Positions 33,613-42,748 of a DNA stretch of 64,000 nucleotides are shown here, piece after piece. Made by a program: the position numbers and the translations under genes. The notes under the pieces are model-generated. The model searched no databases and was not told where the DNA came from. It saw nothing but the letters and a program-made list of their open reading frames with translations. Where the stretch lies: the NCBI GenBank assembly GCA_905339235.1, contig CAJPFG010000030.1, positions 1-64,000 on the forward strand. The letters are read 5' to 3'. The first letter of the stretch is position 1. The number at the start of each line of letters is the position of its first letter. The DNA is from Phycisphaerales bacterium (GTDB lineage: Bacteria > Planctomycetota > Phycisphaerae > Phycisphaerales > UBA1924).

Positions 33613-34741
33613 GGCATCGCTCGGAGGCATCGGGGGCGGTCTGAGGGCGGGGGCGAAATGTGTGGAGACACTTGAGGCGCAGCGCGGAGGTCGCGCGGTA
33701 CGCGGCCGCGCGTCGGAGCAGTTCACGCGACGGCCCGTAGCCATCAAGGAAGGCCGACGCGTGTTGGGCGAGCGCGGCGGGGCTCGCGGCGTTCTGTTTC
33801 GCGGCGAGGTCGAGGTGGGCGAGGACGTTGCCCAGATCGAGCGCGGGCTCGCCGATGGAGAGGGTGTCGAAGTCGATGATGCCGACCCGTCCGGCGAGGG
33901 AGATCAGCACCTGGCGCTCGTGAAAATCGCGGTGGATAAGACAATACGGCACAGGCCCGCGGGCGAGATCGGAGAGGAGATCGTCGCAGGAATCGGCATC
34001 GGCCTGTGAAATTAGCGCGTAGTCGAGGGCGTTGCGGACCCAGCGGCGGAGGACGCGTGCCTCGGCCGCGGCGTCGTGAACGGGGATTCCGGCGGTCTCG
34101 GGCGTGGCGTCGTGAAGTTCGCGGAGCGCGTGGCCGACGTCGCGGGAGACATCGGACGAGCGGCCCTGCGTGATGCACTCCCGCCAGGAGTGACCGGAGA
34201 GGGCCGACCAGGCGAGGCGGCCTTCGGCGGGGATGCAGTCGAGCAGTTCGGGCACGTCAAAGCGGCGGCGGGGCAGGGCCCAGACTCGGCGGCCCATTTC
34301 CATGGCCGCGCGGGTGTGCGAGTCGGAGCGGGTGAACTTGATGAATCGCCCGTCCGGACCGAGGGCGACGGCGCGGCGTTCGACGCGATGCGAAATGAGC
34401 GTCGCGGGCTGATCACGAAGGAAGTGTGCGAGCGCGGGAATCTCACGGTCGGCGCCGCCCGGCTGGACGAGGATCCGCTCGGAGCCGGCGCGGGTGATAC
34501 CGACGACGGCGTGCGGGGCCGCGGCGGCGGTCTGACCGAGGACACGCGCGAGCACTCGCTGGTCGCCGGCCCATTGGGCGGCCACGATCCGGCCTTGGGG
34601 AGTGGCGTACTCGAGCAGTAGGCGGTTCTCGTCGCGGGGCCAGGCGCGGCGGAGGATGAGTCTGTGCGCGCCGATCGCGCCGGCAAGGGGGTCGGGCAGC
34701 GTGGCATGGGCGAGGAGGTTGGGCAGGTCACGCGGGATCAA
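33572..34741 (-). CDS. Phosphotransferase (APH/choline kinase fold), operon gene 6
   Basis: About 389 residues. The TTG at 34741 is chosen because GGAGG lies 6 nt upstream and the codon overlaps the end of the preceding gene; the open frame extends 18 codons further up. [19 protein letters not shown] is the APH-type catalytic loop with the HRD Asp, and [20 protein letters not shown] supplies the Mg-binding Asp. Both are intact. The N-terminal lobe (residues 20-160) is divergent. The fold phosphorylates small hydroxylated compounds. In this glycosyltransferase/ABC operon a sugar or lipid-linked substrate is likelier than an antibiotic. The 3' end overlaps the convergent pseudopilin gene (33572-33612). 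Confidence 0.82.
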   Translation of the reverse strand: MIPRDLPNLLAHATLPDPLAGAIGAHRLILRRAWPRDENRLLLEYATPQGRIVAAQWAGDQRVLARVLGQTAAAAPHAVVGITRAGSERILVQPGGADREIPALAHFLRDQPATLISHRVERRAVALGPDGRFIKFTRSDSHTRAAMEMGRRVWALPRRRFDVPELLDCIPAEGRLAWSALSGHSWRECITQGRSSDVSRDVGHALRELHDATPETAGIPVHDAAAEARVLRRWVRNALDYALISQADADSCDDLLSDLARGPVPYCLIHRDFHERQVLISLAGRVGIIDFDTLSIGEPALDLGNVLAHLDLAAKQNAASPAALAQHASAFLDGYGPSRELLRRAAAYRATSALRLKCLHTFRPRPQTAPDASERCPTAARNTPAPTAP

Positions 34742-36017
34742 GGAGAACCTCCGCGCGAGTGAGGATCGCTTCGAGGAGTTCGGGCCAGTCGGCACGGCGG
34801 GTGCGGAAGGGCTCCGGGGCCAGTCGCATCAACGCGAATGCAGTGGCCGGGCGAGTTCGCACGTGAATGCCGGCTTGTGTGGGCGCGCCCGCGCCGAAGT
34901 AACCTTGCACCAGGCTGTCGGCGCATGCGCCCGGGGCGGTTGGGGGCGCTTCGCCCAGGAGCGCGAGCAGTTCGACGTTTGCGATGAAGTTGCCCAGGTC
35001 GAGATCGGCAGGGCCACGGCCGGCGCGGTCGAAGTCGAGGATCGCCACGGCGGCTTCGGACAGCAGGACTTGCCCGGGTGAGAAATCGCCGTGGAGGGGC
35101 GAGAGTTGCGCGGGGGCGACCCAGTCTTCGAGCCGCGAGGCGAGGCGATGAAGACGTGAGATCGCGTTCGGGGCGATGGCGTGGATGGCCGCGATCGATT
35201 CGGCGAGGATTTCGGCCAGGCGCGTCGGGGCGTAGGCATCGGGCACGAGGGCGGGCTGGTGGTGGAGCATCGCGAGCGCTTCACCGACTCGGGCGCACGA
35301 ATGAGAAAGGCCCTCGGAGCGGGTGTGGAGGTCGATGGGGCGACCGCGGAGCCACTCCCATGCGGCGACGCCGCGGCGCGCGTAACCACCGAGGAACCGT
35401 GCGAGTTGGAGAGAGCCGCGAGGCTCGAACGCACGGGCGCCGGCAATCGCGGGGCCGGCGTTGGCGGGCGCGTAGGCCTTGATGAAGAACGATTCGCCGT
35501 CGGCGGCGGTCGCTCGCCCGGCGAAGCGGCGTTCGGGCTTGTAGCGGAGTTGCTCGAGGGGCCCAAAGTCTCGGCCGCGGAGGTCTTTCGATGCCTTGCC
35601 GAGCAGCCTTGAGAGTTCGGCGGGATCGTGCAGGCGCGGCAGCACGTCCAGTTCGTGGTCGTTGGGAAACGTGAAGAGCGTGAGCGGCGGATCGTCAACC
35701 GCGAAGATGCCGGGGCCGAGGGGGCCGCTCCAGGCGGGTTGCCGGACCGCGTTGTCGATCTTCACCGAAGCGGCGTCGCCGGCGTGGGTGCGCGCATACA
35801 CGGCGAGGGGCGATGCGCGGCCAGCGATCTGGAGTTCGTATGCGACGAGGCAACTTGTCGCGGGTTTATAGCGGAGGTACGTGGGCGTGGCGTGGGTGAC
35901 GGATACCCCGCTGCGGCGCGTGACAATGGCCGCGAGGGCCTCGGGGTCGAGGAGCGTCGCAAGGGCGGAGAGCGCCGGCTCACGCGCGACCAGGCGTGCA
36001 TCACCCGGGCAGAGCAT
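34728..36017 (-). CDS. Phosphotransferase (APH/choline kinase fold), operon gene 5
   Basis: A protein of 429 residues. The ATG at 36017 has GAGGGAG upstream and starts inside the end of the ABC exporter gene, a 17-bp overlap. QLSPLHGDFSPGQVLLSEAAVAILDFDRAGRGPADLDLGN contains the catalytic loop, with Gly in place of Arg (HGD instead of HRD), and the metal-binding Asp of IDFDR-like proteins. The N-lobe has TPTYLRYKPATSCLVAYEL and a second RYKPERRFAG, an arrangement I recall from paired kinases in glycoconjugate clusters. It is distantly similar in plan to the next gene, so the two may be old paralogues. Confidence 0.82.
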   Translation of the reverse strand: MLCPGDARLVAREPALSALATLLDPEALAAIVTRRSGVSVTHATPTYLRYKPATSCLVAYELQIAGRASPLAVYARTHAGDAASVKIDNAVRQPAWSGPLGPGIFAVDDPPLTLFTFPNDHELDVLPRLHDPAELSRLLGKASKDLRGRDFGPLEQLRYKPERRFAGRATAADGESFFIKAYAPANAGPAIAGARAFEPRGSLQLARFLGGYARRGVAAWEWLRGRPIDLHTRSEGLSHSCARVGEALAMLHHQPALVPDAYAPTRLAEILAESIAAIHAIAPNAISRLHRLASRLEDWVAPAQLSPLHGDFSPGQVLLSEAAVAILDFDRAGRGPADLDLGNFIANVELLALLGEAPPTAPGACADSLVQGYFGAGAPTQAGIHVRTRPATAFALMRLAPEPFRTRRADWPELLEAILTRAEVLLDPA

Positions 36018-37851
36018 CGGCGGCTCCCTCGCTGACGGCCAAGTGGGATTGGGCTGCTTGAAGGGCGAACATCGCGGCATAGCGACCGCCAAGGGCGATG
36101 AGCGACTCGTGGGTTCCGTGCTCGACGACCCGACCACGCTCGATGTACAAGACCTGATCGGCATCGACGGCAACGCCGAGGTCGTGCGAGATGAGGAGTG
36201 TCAGTCGGCCCTCACCCAGGCGCGAGAGCGCCCGGGAGACGAGTGAGCGCGAGCGATTGTCGAGCCCACTGGTGGGTTCGTCGAGGATGAGGACCGGAGC
36301 GTCACGGACGGCGGCGCGGGCGAGGGCGATGCGGCGGCGCTGTCCGCCGGAGAGGGTGTCACCCCGCTCGCCGATGACGCTGTCGAGACCATCGGGAAGA
36401 TCACGGATGAACTCGCGGGCGCCGGCGAGTTCGCACGCCGCGGCTGTCTCGGCGTCGGTCGCGGCGGGGTTTCCGCAGAGGATGTTCTCGCGGATGCTCA
36501 TGTGGAACAGGGTGTTCTCCTGGGGGACAAGGGCGATCCGACGGCGAAGCGTGCCCACGGAATACCCGCGGAGGTCTCTTCCGTTGAGCAGGACGCGGCC
36601 CTGGGTCGGGTCGTAGAGGCGGAGCATGAGTCCGGCGATCGTGGATTTTCCCGCACCCGACGGTCCGACAAGCGCGATCTTCTCGCCCATGCGGGCGGTG
36701 AGGCTGAAGCCGGTCAGCACCGGGACTCCGGGCGTGTACTCAAAGGACACGTCCTCGAAGCGGACCTCATGCACGTCGGGGGGCGCGGGCGCGGCGTGAG
36801 GCGGATCGGTGATCTCGGGCGCGATGTCGAACACCTCGGCCACGCGTTCGGCCGAGGCGGAGGCCTTGGAGACCCGCCCGGCGTACTTGGCCATGTCGCG
36901 GAGGGGGCGGAAGGCGCTGCGGAGGTAGGCGAGAAACACGATGAGATCACCGGGGCTGATGTGACCTTCGCGGGCGAGGGCCACGCCGCGCCAGAGTACG
37001 GCGGCGGTGACCAGCCCGATGACGCAATCCACGCCGCGCTCGAGTCGGGCGGAAAGGCGGGCGGTCTTGACCCCCTCGGCGAGCGATCCCTGGTTGTTGC
37101 GCGCGAAGATCCGGGAGATTCGATCTTCGATGCCCAGCGCCTGAACGGTGCGGATAGCGGCGAGGCCCTCGGCGGCGATGGCGCCGGTGTCGCCCTCGCG
37201 CTTTCGCTGGCGGCGCGCCGCATCGCGGATGCGGCGGCCCATTCGCGTGGTGATGAGCACCAGGAGCGGGAGCAGAGCCGCGGCGAGCAGCCCGAGTTGC
37301 CAGTTCATCACGAGCATGAGGACCAGCATGCCCAGGAGCGTGAGCGAGTGAACGAACAGCGGAACGACCGCGGTGACGGCGACTTCCTGCAGCCGTCCGA
37401 CATCGCCAACGACGCGGGTAAGCAGGTCGCCGGTGCGCGCCCTGGCGTGGAATCGCAGCGACAGGCGCTGCATGTGGGCGAAAAGGTCCGACCGCACCCG
37501 GGTCAGGACGCGATTCCCGACGAGGGCGAAGGCGACGGAGTTGGCGTAGGCCGCGCCGGCGCGGAGCACAGCCAATGTCACGACGCACGCCACCACGACT
37601 CCCATCATCGTCGCGGGACCGAGATCGGGGGGCAGCAGGCGATCCAATGCGGGGGAGGATCGTGCGCCGAGGACACGATCGAAGACGATCTTGAGCGGCC
37701 AGGGTTCGGCGAGTCGGAGCGCGATCTCGGCGAGCATGCCGACGACCCCCACCACGGTGAGTGCGGCGTACCCGCGCAGGTAGGGCCTGAAGCGCGCGCC
37801 ACCGCGGGCGAGCGAGCGGAATGAGTCGCGGACTGGGGCGAGCACGCTCAA
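36001..37851 (-). CDS. ABC-type exporter, operon gene 4
   Basis: A protein of 616 residues from a TTG at 37851; the TTGA overlap with the preceding gene's TGA mirrors the common ATGA coupling. Six membrane segments (residues 28-300) are followed by the ATPase domain: GPSGAGKSTIAGLMLRLYDP, the Q-loop ALVPQENTLFH, LSGGQRRRIALARAAVRD, VLILDEPTS and LLISHDLG. All motifs are intact. It is an MsbA-like homodimeric exporter. Placed between glycosyltransferases and two phosphotransferases, it may flip or export the glycolipid or polymer intermediate built by them. Confidence 0.9.
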   Translation of the reverse strand: MSVLAPVRDSFRSLARGGARFRPYLRGYAALTVVGVVGMLAEIALRLAEPWPLKIVFDRVLGARSSPALDRLLPPDLGPATMMGVVVACVVTLAVLRAGAAYANSVAFALVGNRVLTRVRSDLFAHMQRLSLRFHARARTGDLLTRVVGDVGRLQEVAVTAVVPLFVHSLTLLGMLVLMLVMNWQLGLLAAALLPLLVLITTRMGRRIRDAARRQRKREGDTGAIAAEGLAAIRTVQALGIEDRISRIFARNNQGSLAEGVKTARLSARLERGVDCVIGLVTAAVLWRGVALAREGHISPGDLIVFLAYLRSAFRPLRDMAKYAGRVSKASASAERVAEVFDIAPEITDPPHAAPAPPDVHEVRFEDVSFEYTPGVPVLTGFSLTARMGEKIALVGPSGAGKSTIAGLMLRLYDPTQGRVLLNGRDLRGYSVGTLRRRIALVPQENTLFHMSIRENILCGNPAATDAETAAACELAGAREFIRDLPDGLDSVIGERGDTLSGGQRRRIALARAAVRDAPVLILDEPTSGLDNRSRSLVSRALSRLGEGRLTLLISHDLGVAVDADQVLYIERGRVVEHGTHESLIALGGRYAAMFALQAAQSHLAVSEGAADALPG

Positions 37852-39023
37852 GCGATGGCTCCGAGGGGCTGGGGCGGAGATGAGGCGTATTCGAGCACGC
37901 GCTCAACGACGGAAGTCCACGAGTGCGCGGCGACGGCCCGGGCGCGGGCGGCGCGGCCGAGCGCGGCGCTGCGGGCGGGATCGTGCCCCAGCGTCCGCAG
38001 CGCATCGGCCAGGGCTCCCACGTCGCCGGGGGTGACGAGCAGGCCGGTGCGGTCGTGCTCGATCACCTCGGCCGTTTGCCCCAGGCGTGCGGCCACGATG
38101 GCGCGGCCCGAGGCCATGTATTCGAACAACTTCAGCGGCGAGAAGTAGTCGGGCTGGTCGGGTGGGTAAGGAGCCGCCGCGATGTCCATGCTCGCAAGCC
38201 AGGAGGGAACCGAACTCGGCGGGACGGCGCCGGTGAGGATGGTGCGGTCGAGAAGGCACCTCGCGCCAAGATCTTCGCGAAGGGCGGGCATCATGGGTCC
38301 GTCGCCGACGATGAGCAGCCGCCAGCGCGGGCTCTCGCGGGCGAGGCGGGCGAAGGCGTCGATGAGCAGGTCCAGCCCGTGCCAGGGGCGCAGCGAGCCG
38401 ACGAAACCGATCGTGATGGCGTCGGCGGGCGGGAGCGCGGGGAGAATGTCGGGCCTGAATCGCAGGGCGTCCACGCCGTTGGGGAGCACCTCGAATCTGG
38501 CGGCATCGGCGGCGGGAGGCATGACGGCCTGCGCGACGGCGCGGGAGACGCAAAACACCCGGCCCGCGGCGGCAAGAGCGCGCCGGGCCGCGGCGAGGGC
38601 ATCGTCGCGGAGCGTGAGCGTTCGGTACCGAGATTGCTCTTGGACGAGGGGCGCGTTGACTTCGAGGGCGGAGGGGATCCCGGCGTCGCGGGCGTGCTCC
38701 ATGGCTCCGAAACTCCAGAGCGCGTGGCGTTCGTAGACCAGGTCGAGAGGGCCGAGTTTCTCGAGGGCCCGCCGGGCGGTGTGGTTGCCCGCGAGCAGTG
38801 CCCGCTCGCGCGCGACCGGATCGGAGTGCGCGGCCGGTTCGAGGGCCGCGATTCGGACCGCGCGGAGGTCGGGAGGAGCATCGCCGTCGAACCGGCGCGA
38901 CAGGAGCGTGATGTCGGCACCGGTTCGGACCAGGGCCCGGAGCACCTCCTGCACGTGGATGGAAGCGCCCTTGCACCCGAAGACGGGCACGCCGGGATCG
39001 GTGCAGACGTACGCGATTCTCAT
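37848..39023 (-). CDS. Glycosyltransferase, GT4 type, operon gene 3
   Basis: A protein of 391 residues. The ATG at 39023 overlaps the previous stop (ATGA). RIAYVCTDPGVPVFGCKGAS begins the N-terminal Rossmann domain. FEVLPNGVDALRF, ITIGFVGSLRPWHGLDLLIDAF and LLIVGDGP start the donor-binding domain. SPLKLFEYMASGRAIVAARL is the E-X7-E region of GT4 retaining enzymes. It transfers sugar from a nucleotide donor to an acceptor that is probably lipid- or polymer-linked, in the cytoplasm. Sugar and acceptor cannot be told from the sequence. Confidence 0.9.
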   Translation of the reverse strand: MRIAYVCTDPGVPVFGCKGASIHVQEVLRALVRTGADITLLSRRFDGDAPPDLRAVRIAALEPAAHSDPVARERALLAGNHTARRALEKLGPLDLVYERHALWSFGAMEHARDAGIPSALEVNAPLVQEQSRYRTLTLRDDALAAARRALAAAGRVFCVSRAVAQAVMPPAADAARFEVLPNGVDALRFRPDILPALPPADAITIGFVGSLRPWHGLDLLIDAFARLARESPRWRLLIVGDGPMMPALREDLGARCLLDRTILTGAVPPSSVPSWLASMDIAAAPYPPDQPDYFSPLKLFEYMASGRAIVAARLGQTAEVIEHDRTGLLVTPGDVGALADALRTLGHDPARSAALGRAARARAVAAHSWTSVVERVLEYASSPPQPLGAIA

Positions 39024-40261
39024 GCGACCGCCTCCTCGCGGACGCGGCGGGTAGATTGAGCGCATTCCTCGAACATGGACCGCATGGCCGCGGTGTTGCG
39101 GTGGATGTCGAACTCGCGCTCGATGAGGGCGCGGGCCTCGCGGGCGAGGGACATGGCCGAGGCGCGATCGTTCAGGAGGCGTTGGAGGCCGGACGCCAGG
39201 GCCGCGGGATTGCGCGGGGGCGTCAGCAGCCCGGTGCGGCCGTCGCGGACGAGTTCGGGGATGCCGGTAACGGGCGTGGCGATGCAGGGGGCGCCCAGGG
39301 CCATGGCTTCCAGGAGCACGGTGGGAAGACCGTCGCGGTTGCCGTCGTCGCCGACGATGCAGGGCGCGGCGACCACCCGGGCCTGCCGCATCAGTTGAAT
39401 CACTTCGGCGCGGGGCCTGGCGCCGAGCAGTTCGACGTGCTCGTCGAGCGAGAGTTCGCGGATCAGCGCCCGGAGGGGCTGCTCTTCGGGCCCGGCGCCG
39501 GCGATCTTGATGGTGAACTCCGTGCCGTCGCGGCGGAGAATGGCCGCGGCCCGGAGAAGGTCGTCGAAGCCCTTCTTCTCGACAAGCCGGCCGACGGCGA
39601 GGATCTCGGGTTTCGGCCGGGCGCCCTGGGCGAATGTGAACTCGTCCAGGTCGAGCCCGTTGTAGACGCGGCGAACGCGCCGGGCGGCGGGGCCGAACTT
39701 GCGGTCGAGGTAGTCGAGGTTGTAGTCGCTGACGGTGACGACGCCCGCGGCGTCCGCGAGTTTGGTGCTCAGATCGCCGGTGTCCACGTTTTCTTCGTAG
39801 ATGTCCTTGGCGTGGGCGGTAAAGGAGTATGTAATGCCGGCCATGCGCGCGGCGAGGCGTGCGACGGTGGTGGCGACCGAGGCGAAGTGGGCGTGGAGGT
39901 GGCCGATGCCGCGTTCGCGGGCGGCGAGGGCGATGACCATGGCCTGGTAGACGTCCACGCCTTCGGCGGAGCCGCCCGCGAGGCGGAGCGCATCCCACAA
40001 TCCCGGGAGCGAACCCGAGCGCACGACCTGGTCCCAGAGTTCCGCGGCGCGAAGGCCGGAGTCGTACAGGTATCGCACGGGAGCCCGGACGCGGGCGAGG
40101 GAATCCTGGAAGACGCCCTCGGTGGGTGTGCGCAGCGAGAAGATGTCGATACCCAGGCCGGCCCGCTCGTGCGCGAGGATCTCGGTGACGATAAACGTCT
40201 CCGAGAACCGGGGGTACATCTTGACCACGTACCCGACTCGTGTGCGATTATCCGGCAGCAA
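39020..40261 (-). CDS. Glycosyltransferase, GT4 type (exopolysaccharide-like), operon gene 2
   Basis: A protein of 413 residues from a TTG at 40261, with a near-perfect AAGGAGG 6 nt upstream. RVGYVVKMYPRFSETFIVTE is the typical opening of colanic-acid/exopolysaccharide GT4 enzymes. HLHAHFASVATTVARLAA and YSFTAHAKDIYEENVD follow. The donor domain has ILAVGRLVEKKGFDDLLRA and GLPTVLLEAMALGAPCIATP, with the E-X7-E pattern. It overlaps the preceding gene by 14 bp. It is likely to act in sequence with the GT encoded next on the same glycan. Confidence 0.9.
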   Translation of the reverse strand: MLPDNRTRVGYVVKMYPRFSETFIVTEILAHERAGLGIDIFSLRTPTEGVFQDSLARVRAPVRYLYDSGLRAAELWDQVVRSGSLPGLWDALRLAGGSAEGVDVYQAMVIALAARERGIGHLHAHFASVATTVARLAARMAGITYSFTAHAKDIYEENVDTGDLSTKLADAAGVVTVSDYNLDYLDRKFGPAARRVRRVYNGLDLDEFTFAQGARPKPEILAVGRLVEKKGFDDLLRAAAILRRDGTEFTIKIAGAGPEEQPLRALIRELSLDEHVELLGARPRAEVIQLMRQARVVAAPCIVGDDGNRDGLPTVLLEAMALGAPCIATPVTGIPELVRDGRTGLLTPPRNPAALASGLQRLLNDRASAMSLAREARALIEREFDIHRNTAAMRSMFEECAQSTRRVREEAVA

Positions 40262-41576
40262 GCCCGACCTCCTTGTGCTCGTCGTGACGGTTGAGCAGAC
40301 CCCGGGTGAGTTCCCGCACGCGGGAGAGCCCGTCGAAGCGAACGACCGATCGGGCGTCGCGGCGGGGAGCGCGCGCGGAGTTGATCCACCGCGAGAGCGA
40401 CGCGGGGGTCAGTTCGTCGGGCAGCAGGTAGTCCAGAAGCCCGAGAGATTGCATGCGCTGGGCGCGGATCAGTTGTTCGCGGCGGGGGTCGGTTCGCGGC
40501 ACCGTAAGCAGGGGCTTTCCGGCCGCGAGAACCTCGCACACGGTGTTGTACCCGCCCATGGAGATCACGCAATCGGCGCGGGTGATGAAGCGCTCGGGCT
40601 CGGTGACAAACTCATGAACCTCCAGGCGGCCGGAGCACGCCGCGGCGTGCTTGATCTCCTCTCTCACCGACGCGGACATGAAGGGGCCGGTGACGAGCAC
40701 GCCGGCGTAGCCGTCGGGGAGCGTCGCGGCGGCGAACGTGCGGGCGAGGGCAACGCCGTCGTCGCCGCCCCCCACCACGCACAGGGCCGTCTTCTCTCCG
40801 CGCGGCGCGGGGCGGAGCGGTTCGAGGTGGCCCTCCATGGCGTTGAGGTATCCCGTGTACGCGGTCTTTCGCACCGTTCCGGGAGTGAACTCGTACTCGC
40901 GAGCCGTGTCGAAGACCGCCTGATCGCCGTAGACCCACAGGTGCTGGTAATACTCGTCGATCAGGGCATCGCAGCAGTCGCGCTTCCACTCGCGGATCGC
41001 GATGCTCGCCTCGTCGAGAATCTCACGGAGCCCCAGGACACAGGTGGCGCGCCCGCGGGCCTTGAGCCAGCGCAGCGCCGGAAGGAGTTCGCCTCGGAAG
41101 CCGGCGGGGACTTTGTCCACGACGACGAGGTCGGGATCGAAGGCCTCCATGGCGGTCCGGATGGAGGCGCTGCGGAAGCGGATGAGTTCGCTGAGAGGGA
41201 CGTCGAGCCGGCGCGAGCGGTACTCGCCCAGCGCGGACTTCTCGATGGAGGGAAGGGCGAGGCAGTCCAGGCCGGGCGGGAAGGCGAACGCGCCGACTTC
41301 CTTGGCGCCGCAGATCATGAGGATCGTCGGTTGGGGTTCGAGCCTGCACAGCGCGGAGGCGACGAGCAACTGGCGGCGCAGATGGCCCAGCCCCATCGTA
41401 TCGTGCGAATACAGGACGATCTTGGGCCCGCGGACATGCTCGGAGCAGTTGAGTCTCGGGTCGTTTGAGTTGGGGTTCAGTTCGATCACGGATGAACGCC
41501 TCCTGGCCCGCCGTGCACGACGCGGCGGCACGAACTCATGCGGGGAAGCGGGCGCGGGCGTCTCAGAAACCTTCAC
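40248..41576 (-). CDS. Glycosyltransferase, MurG/GT28-like, operon gene 1
   Basis: A protein of 442 residues from a GTG at 41576 (AAGGAA closely upstream). IVLYSHDTMGLGHLRRQLLVAS is an N-terminal GHxRR-like loop of GT-B enzymes. PDLVVVDKVPAGFRGELLPAL and TALCVVGGGDDGVALARTFA follow. FITRADCVISMGGYNTVCEVLAAGKPLLTVPRT is the acceptor/donor signature of MurG-like enzymes. It is the first gene of the six-gene minus-strand operon. A cytosolic or membrane-associated inverting transferase is expected. The divergent gene at 41725 encodes a tagged secreted protein; the 148-bp gap holds both promoters. Confidence 0.85.
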   Translation of the reverse strand: MKVSETPAPASPHEFVPPRRARRARRRSSVIELNPNSNDPRLNCSEHVRGPKIVLYSHDTMGLGHLRRQLLVASALCRLEPQPTILMICGAKEVGAFAFPPGLDCLALPSIEKSALGEYRSRRLDVPLSELIRFRSASIRTAMEAFDPDLVVVDKVPAGFRGELLPALRWLKARGRATCVLGLREILDEASIAIREWKRDCCDALIDEYYQHLWVYGDQAVFDTAREYEFTPGTVRKTAYTGYLNAMEGHLEPLRPAPRGEKTALCVVGGGDDGVALARTFAAATLPDGYAGVLVTGPFMSASVREEIKHAAACSGRLEVHEFVTEPERFITRADCVISMGGYNTVCEVLAAGKPLLTVPRTDPRREQLIRAQRMQSLGLLDYLLPDELTPASLSRWINSARAPRRDARSVVRFDGLSRVRELTRGLLNRHDEHKEVGLAAG

Positions 41577-41724
41577 ATTTCCTTCACACCCGGCGGAGCG
41601 GGCGTGGTCGGAGCGACCCGACTGAAAAGCGCCGAATCCTGCATGACGGCCGCCGATCCTGACGCATGGGGTGAGGTGGCTTGTTTGTCAGCACCACAGC
41701 ACCATCAAGAACGGGAGCGTCGGC

Positions 41725-42660
41725 ATGCGTAAGCGATTTCTTGCGTCGGCTTTGATTTGCGGGACCTGCGCGGGGGCGGGAGCGGACGTCATCACGATAT
41801 TTAACTTCGACACGAGCGTCGTGGGCGGGCGCAACCTCTCGTACCTTCCCACGCCCGACAACTCGCTTTCACCGCCGGGCCCGGGTTCGTTCCCGGGTAG
41901 TTCCAACGACCTGTGGGGCGCGGTGATCGAGAGCATCAACGACGATGTGCTCGACGACTCGATGAACGATCCGTTCGACCTCTTCGGGATCCTCATCGAA
42001 GACTTTGACGGGATGGCGTTCGCGGCCGAGGACCTGGACAACCCCAACAACCCGTCGGCAACGGCGAGCGCGACCTGGACATTCGACATTTCGGGGTACG
42101 CGGACGTGCGCGTGATGATCCGGGCGGCCGCGATGGGGAACTTCGAGACCATCGACTGCTCGCTGCCGCCGTGCCTGCCGGACCAGTACGTGTTCTCGGC
42201 GGCGATCGACGGCGGAACGCCGGTCGTCGTGTTCGAGGCGACGGCGGACGAAGCGATCACGCAGACATACACGTTGCAGAGCGGGGTGCAGGTGGTGCTC
42301 GATGATCCGCTCCGGATGAACGGCGTGGTGCTGTCGAACGCTTTTCAGGATTTCACGAGCGGCGCTCTGGGCAGCGGGACGACGCTGGCGCTCACGCTGA
42401 CCGGCCAGGGCGATTCCAGCGAGGAGGTCTTCATCTTCGACGACATCGTTCTGACCGGAACGCCGCTGCCGGCGTGCGACCCGGATGTCAACTGCGACGG
42501 CTCGATCAACGGCTTTGACATCGAGGCGATGGAGCAGGCGGTGAACGGGGACGTGTCAAACTTCTGCCAGGCCGACGCCGACTTCAACCGCGACGGGGCC
42601 GTGAACGGATTCGATGTCGAGGCGGTGGAGCAGAGCGTGAATGGCGCGCCGTGCCCGTGA
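41725..42660 (+). CDS. Secreted protein with dockerin-like tag
   Basis: A protein of 311 residues from the ATG at 41725, with GGGAG 8 nt upstream. RKRFLASALICGTCAGAGAD is a signal peptide. Residues 22-245 form one beta-rich domain: DVITIFNFDTSVVGGRNLSY, ATWTFDISGYADVRVMIRAA, GGTPVVVFEATADEAITQTY and STTLALTLTGQG-like segments. It suggests a jelly-roll such as those of PEP-CTERM-linked proteins. The tag ([45 protein letters not shown]) ends it. No catalytic residues were recognised. It is followed by a pseudopilin gene 88 bp downstream on the same strand. Confidence 0.85.
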   Translation: MRKRFLASALICGTCAGAGADVITIFNFDTSVVGGRNLSYLPTPDNSLSPPGPGSFPGSSNDLWGAVIESINDDVLDDSMNDPFDLFGILIEDFDGMAFAAEDLDNPNNPSATASATWTFDISGYADVRVMIRAAAMGNFETIDCSLPPCLPDQYVFSAAIDGGTPVVVFEATADEAITQTYTLQSGVQVVLDDPLRMNGVVLSNAFQDFTSGALGSGTTLALTLTGQGDSSEEVFIFDDIVLTGTPLPACDPDVNCDGSINGFDIEAMEQAVNGDVSNFCQADADFNRDGAVNGFDVEAVEQSVNGAPCP

Positions 42661-42748
42661 GTCGGGCGTGAGGCGACAGGGAGTTTGCGCCTCGCGGCGG
42701 GGGCCGGAAGGCCCGCAGCGCGATCAGGGTTCATCGAAGGAGCATGAC

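Noticed and set aside
33572-36017. Antibiotic resistance phosphotransferases
   Set aside because: The kinase fold fits, but the operon context (glycosyltransferases and exporter) and the divergent N-lobes favour a biosynthetic role.
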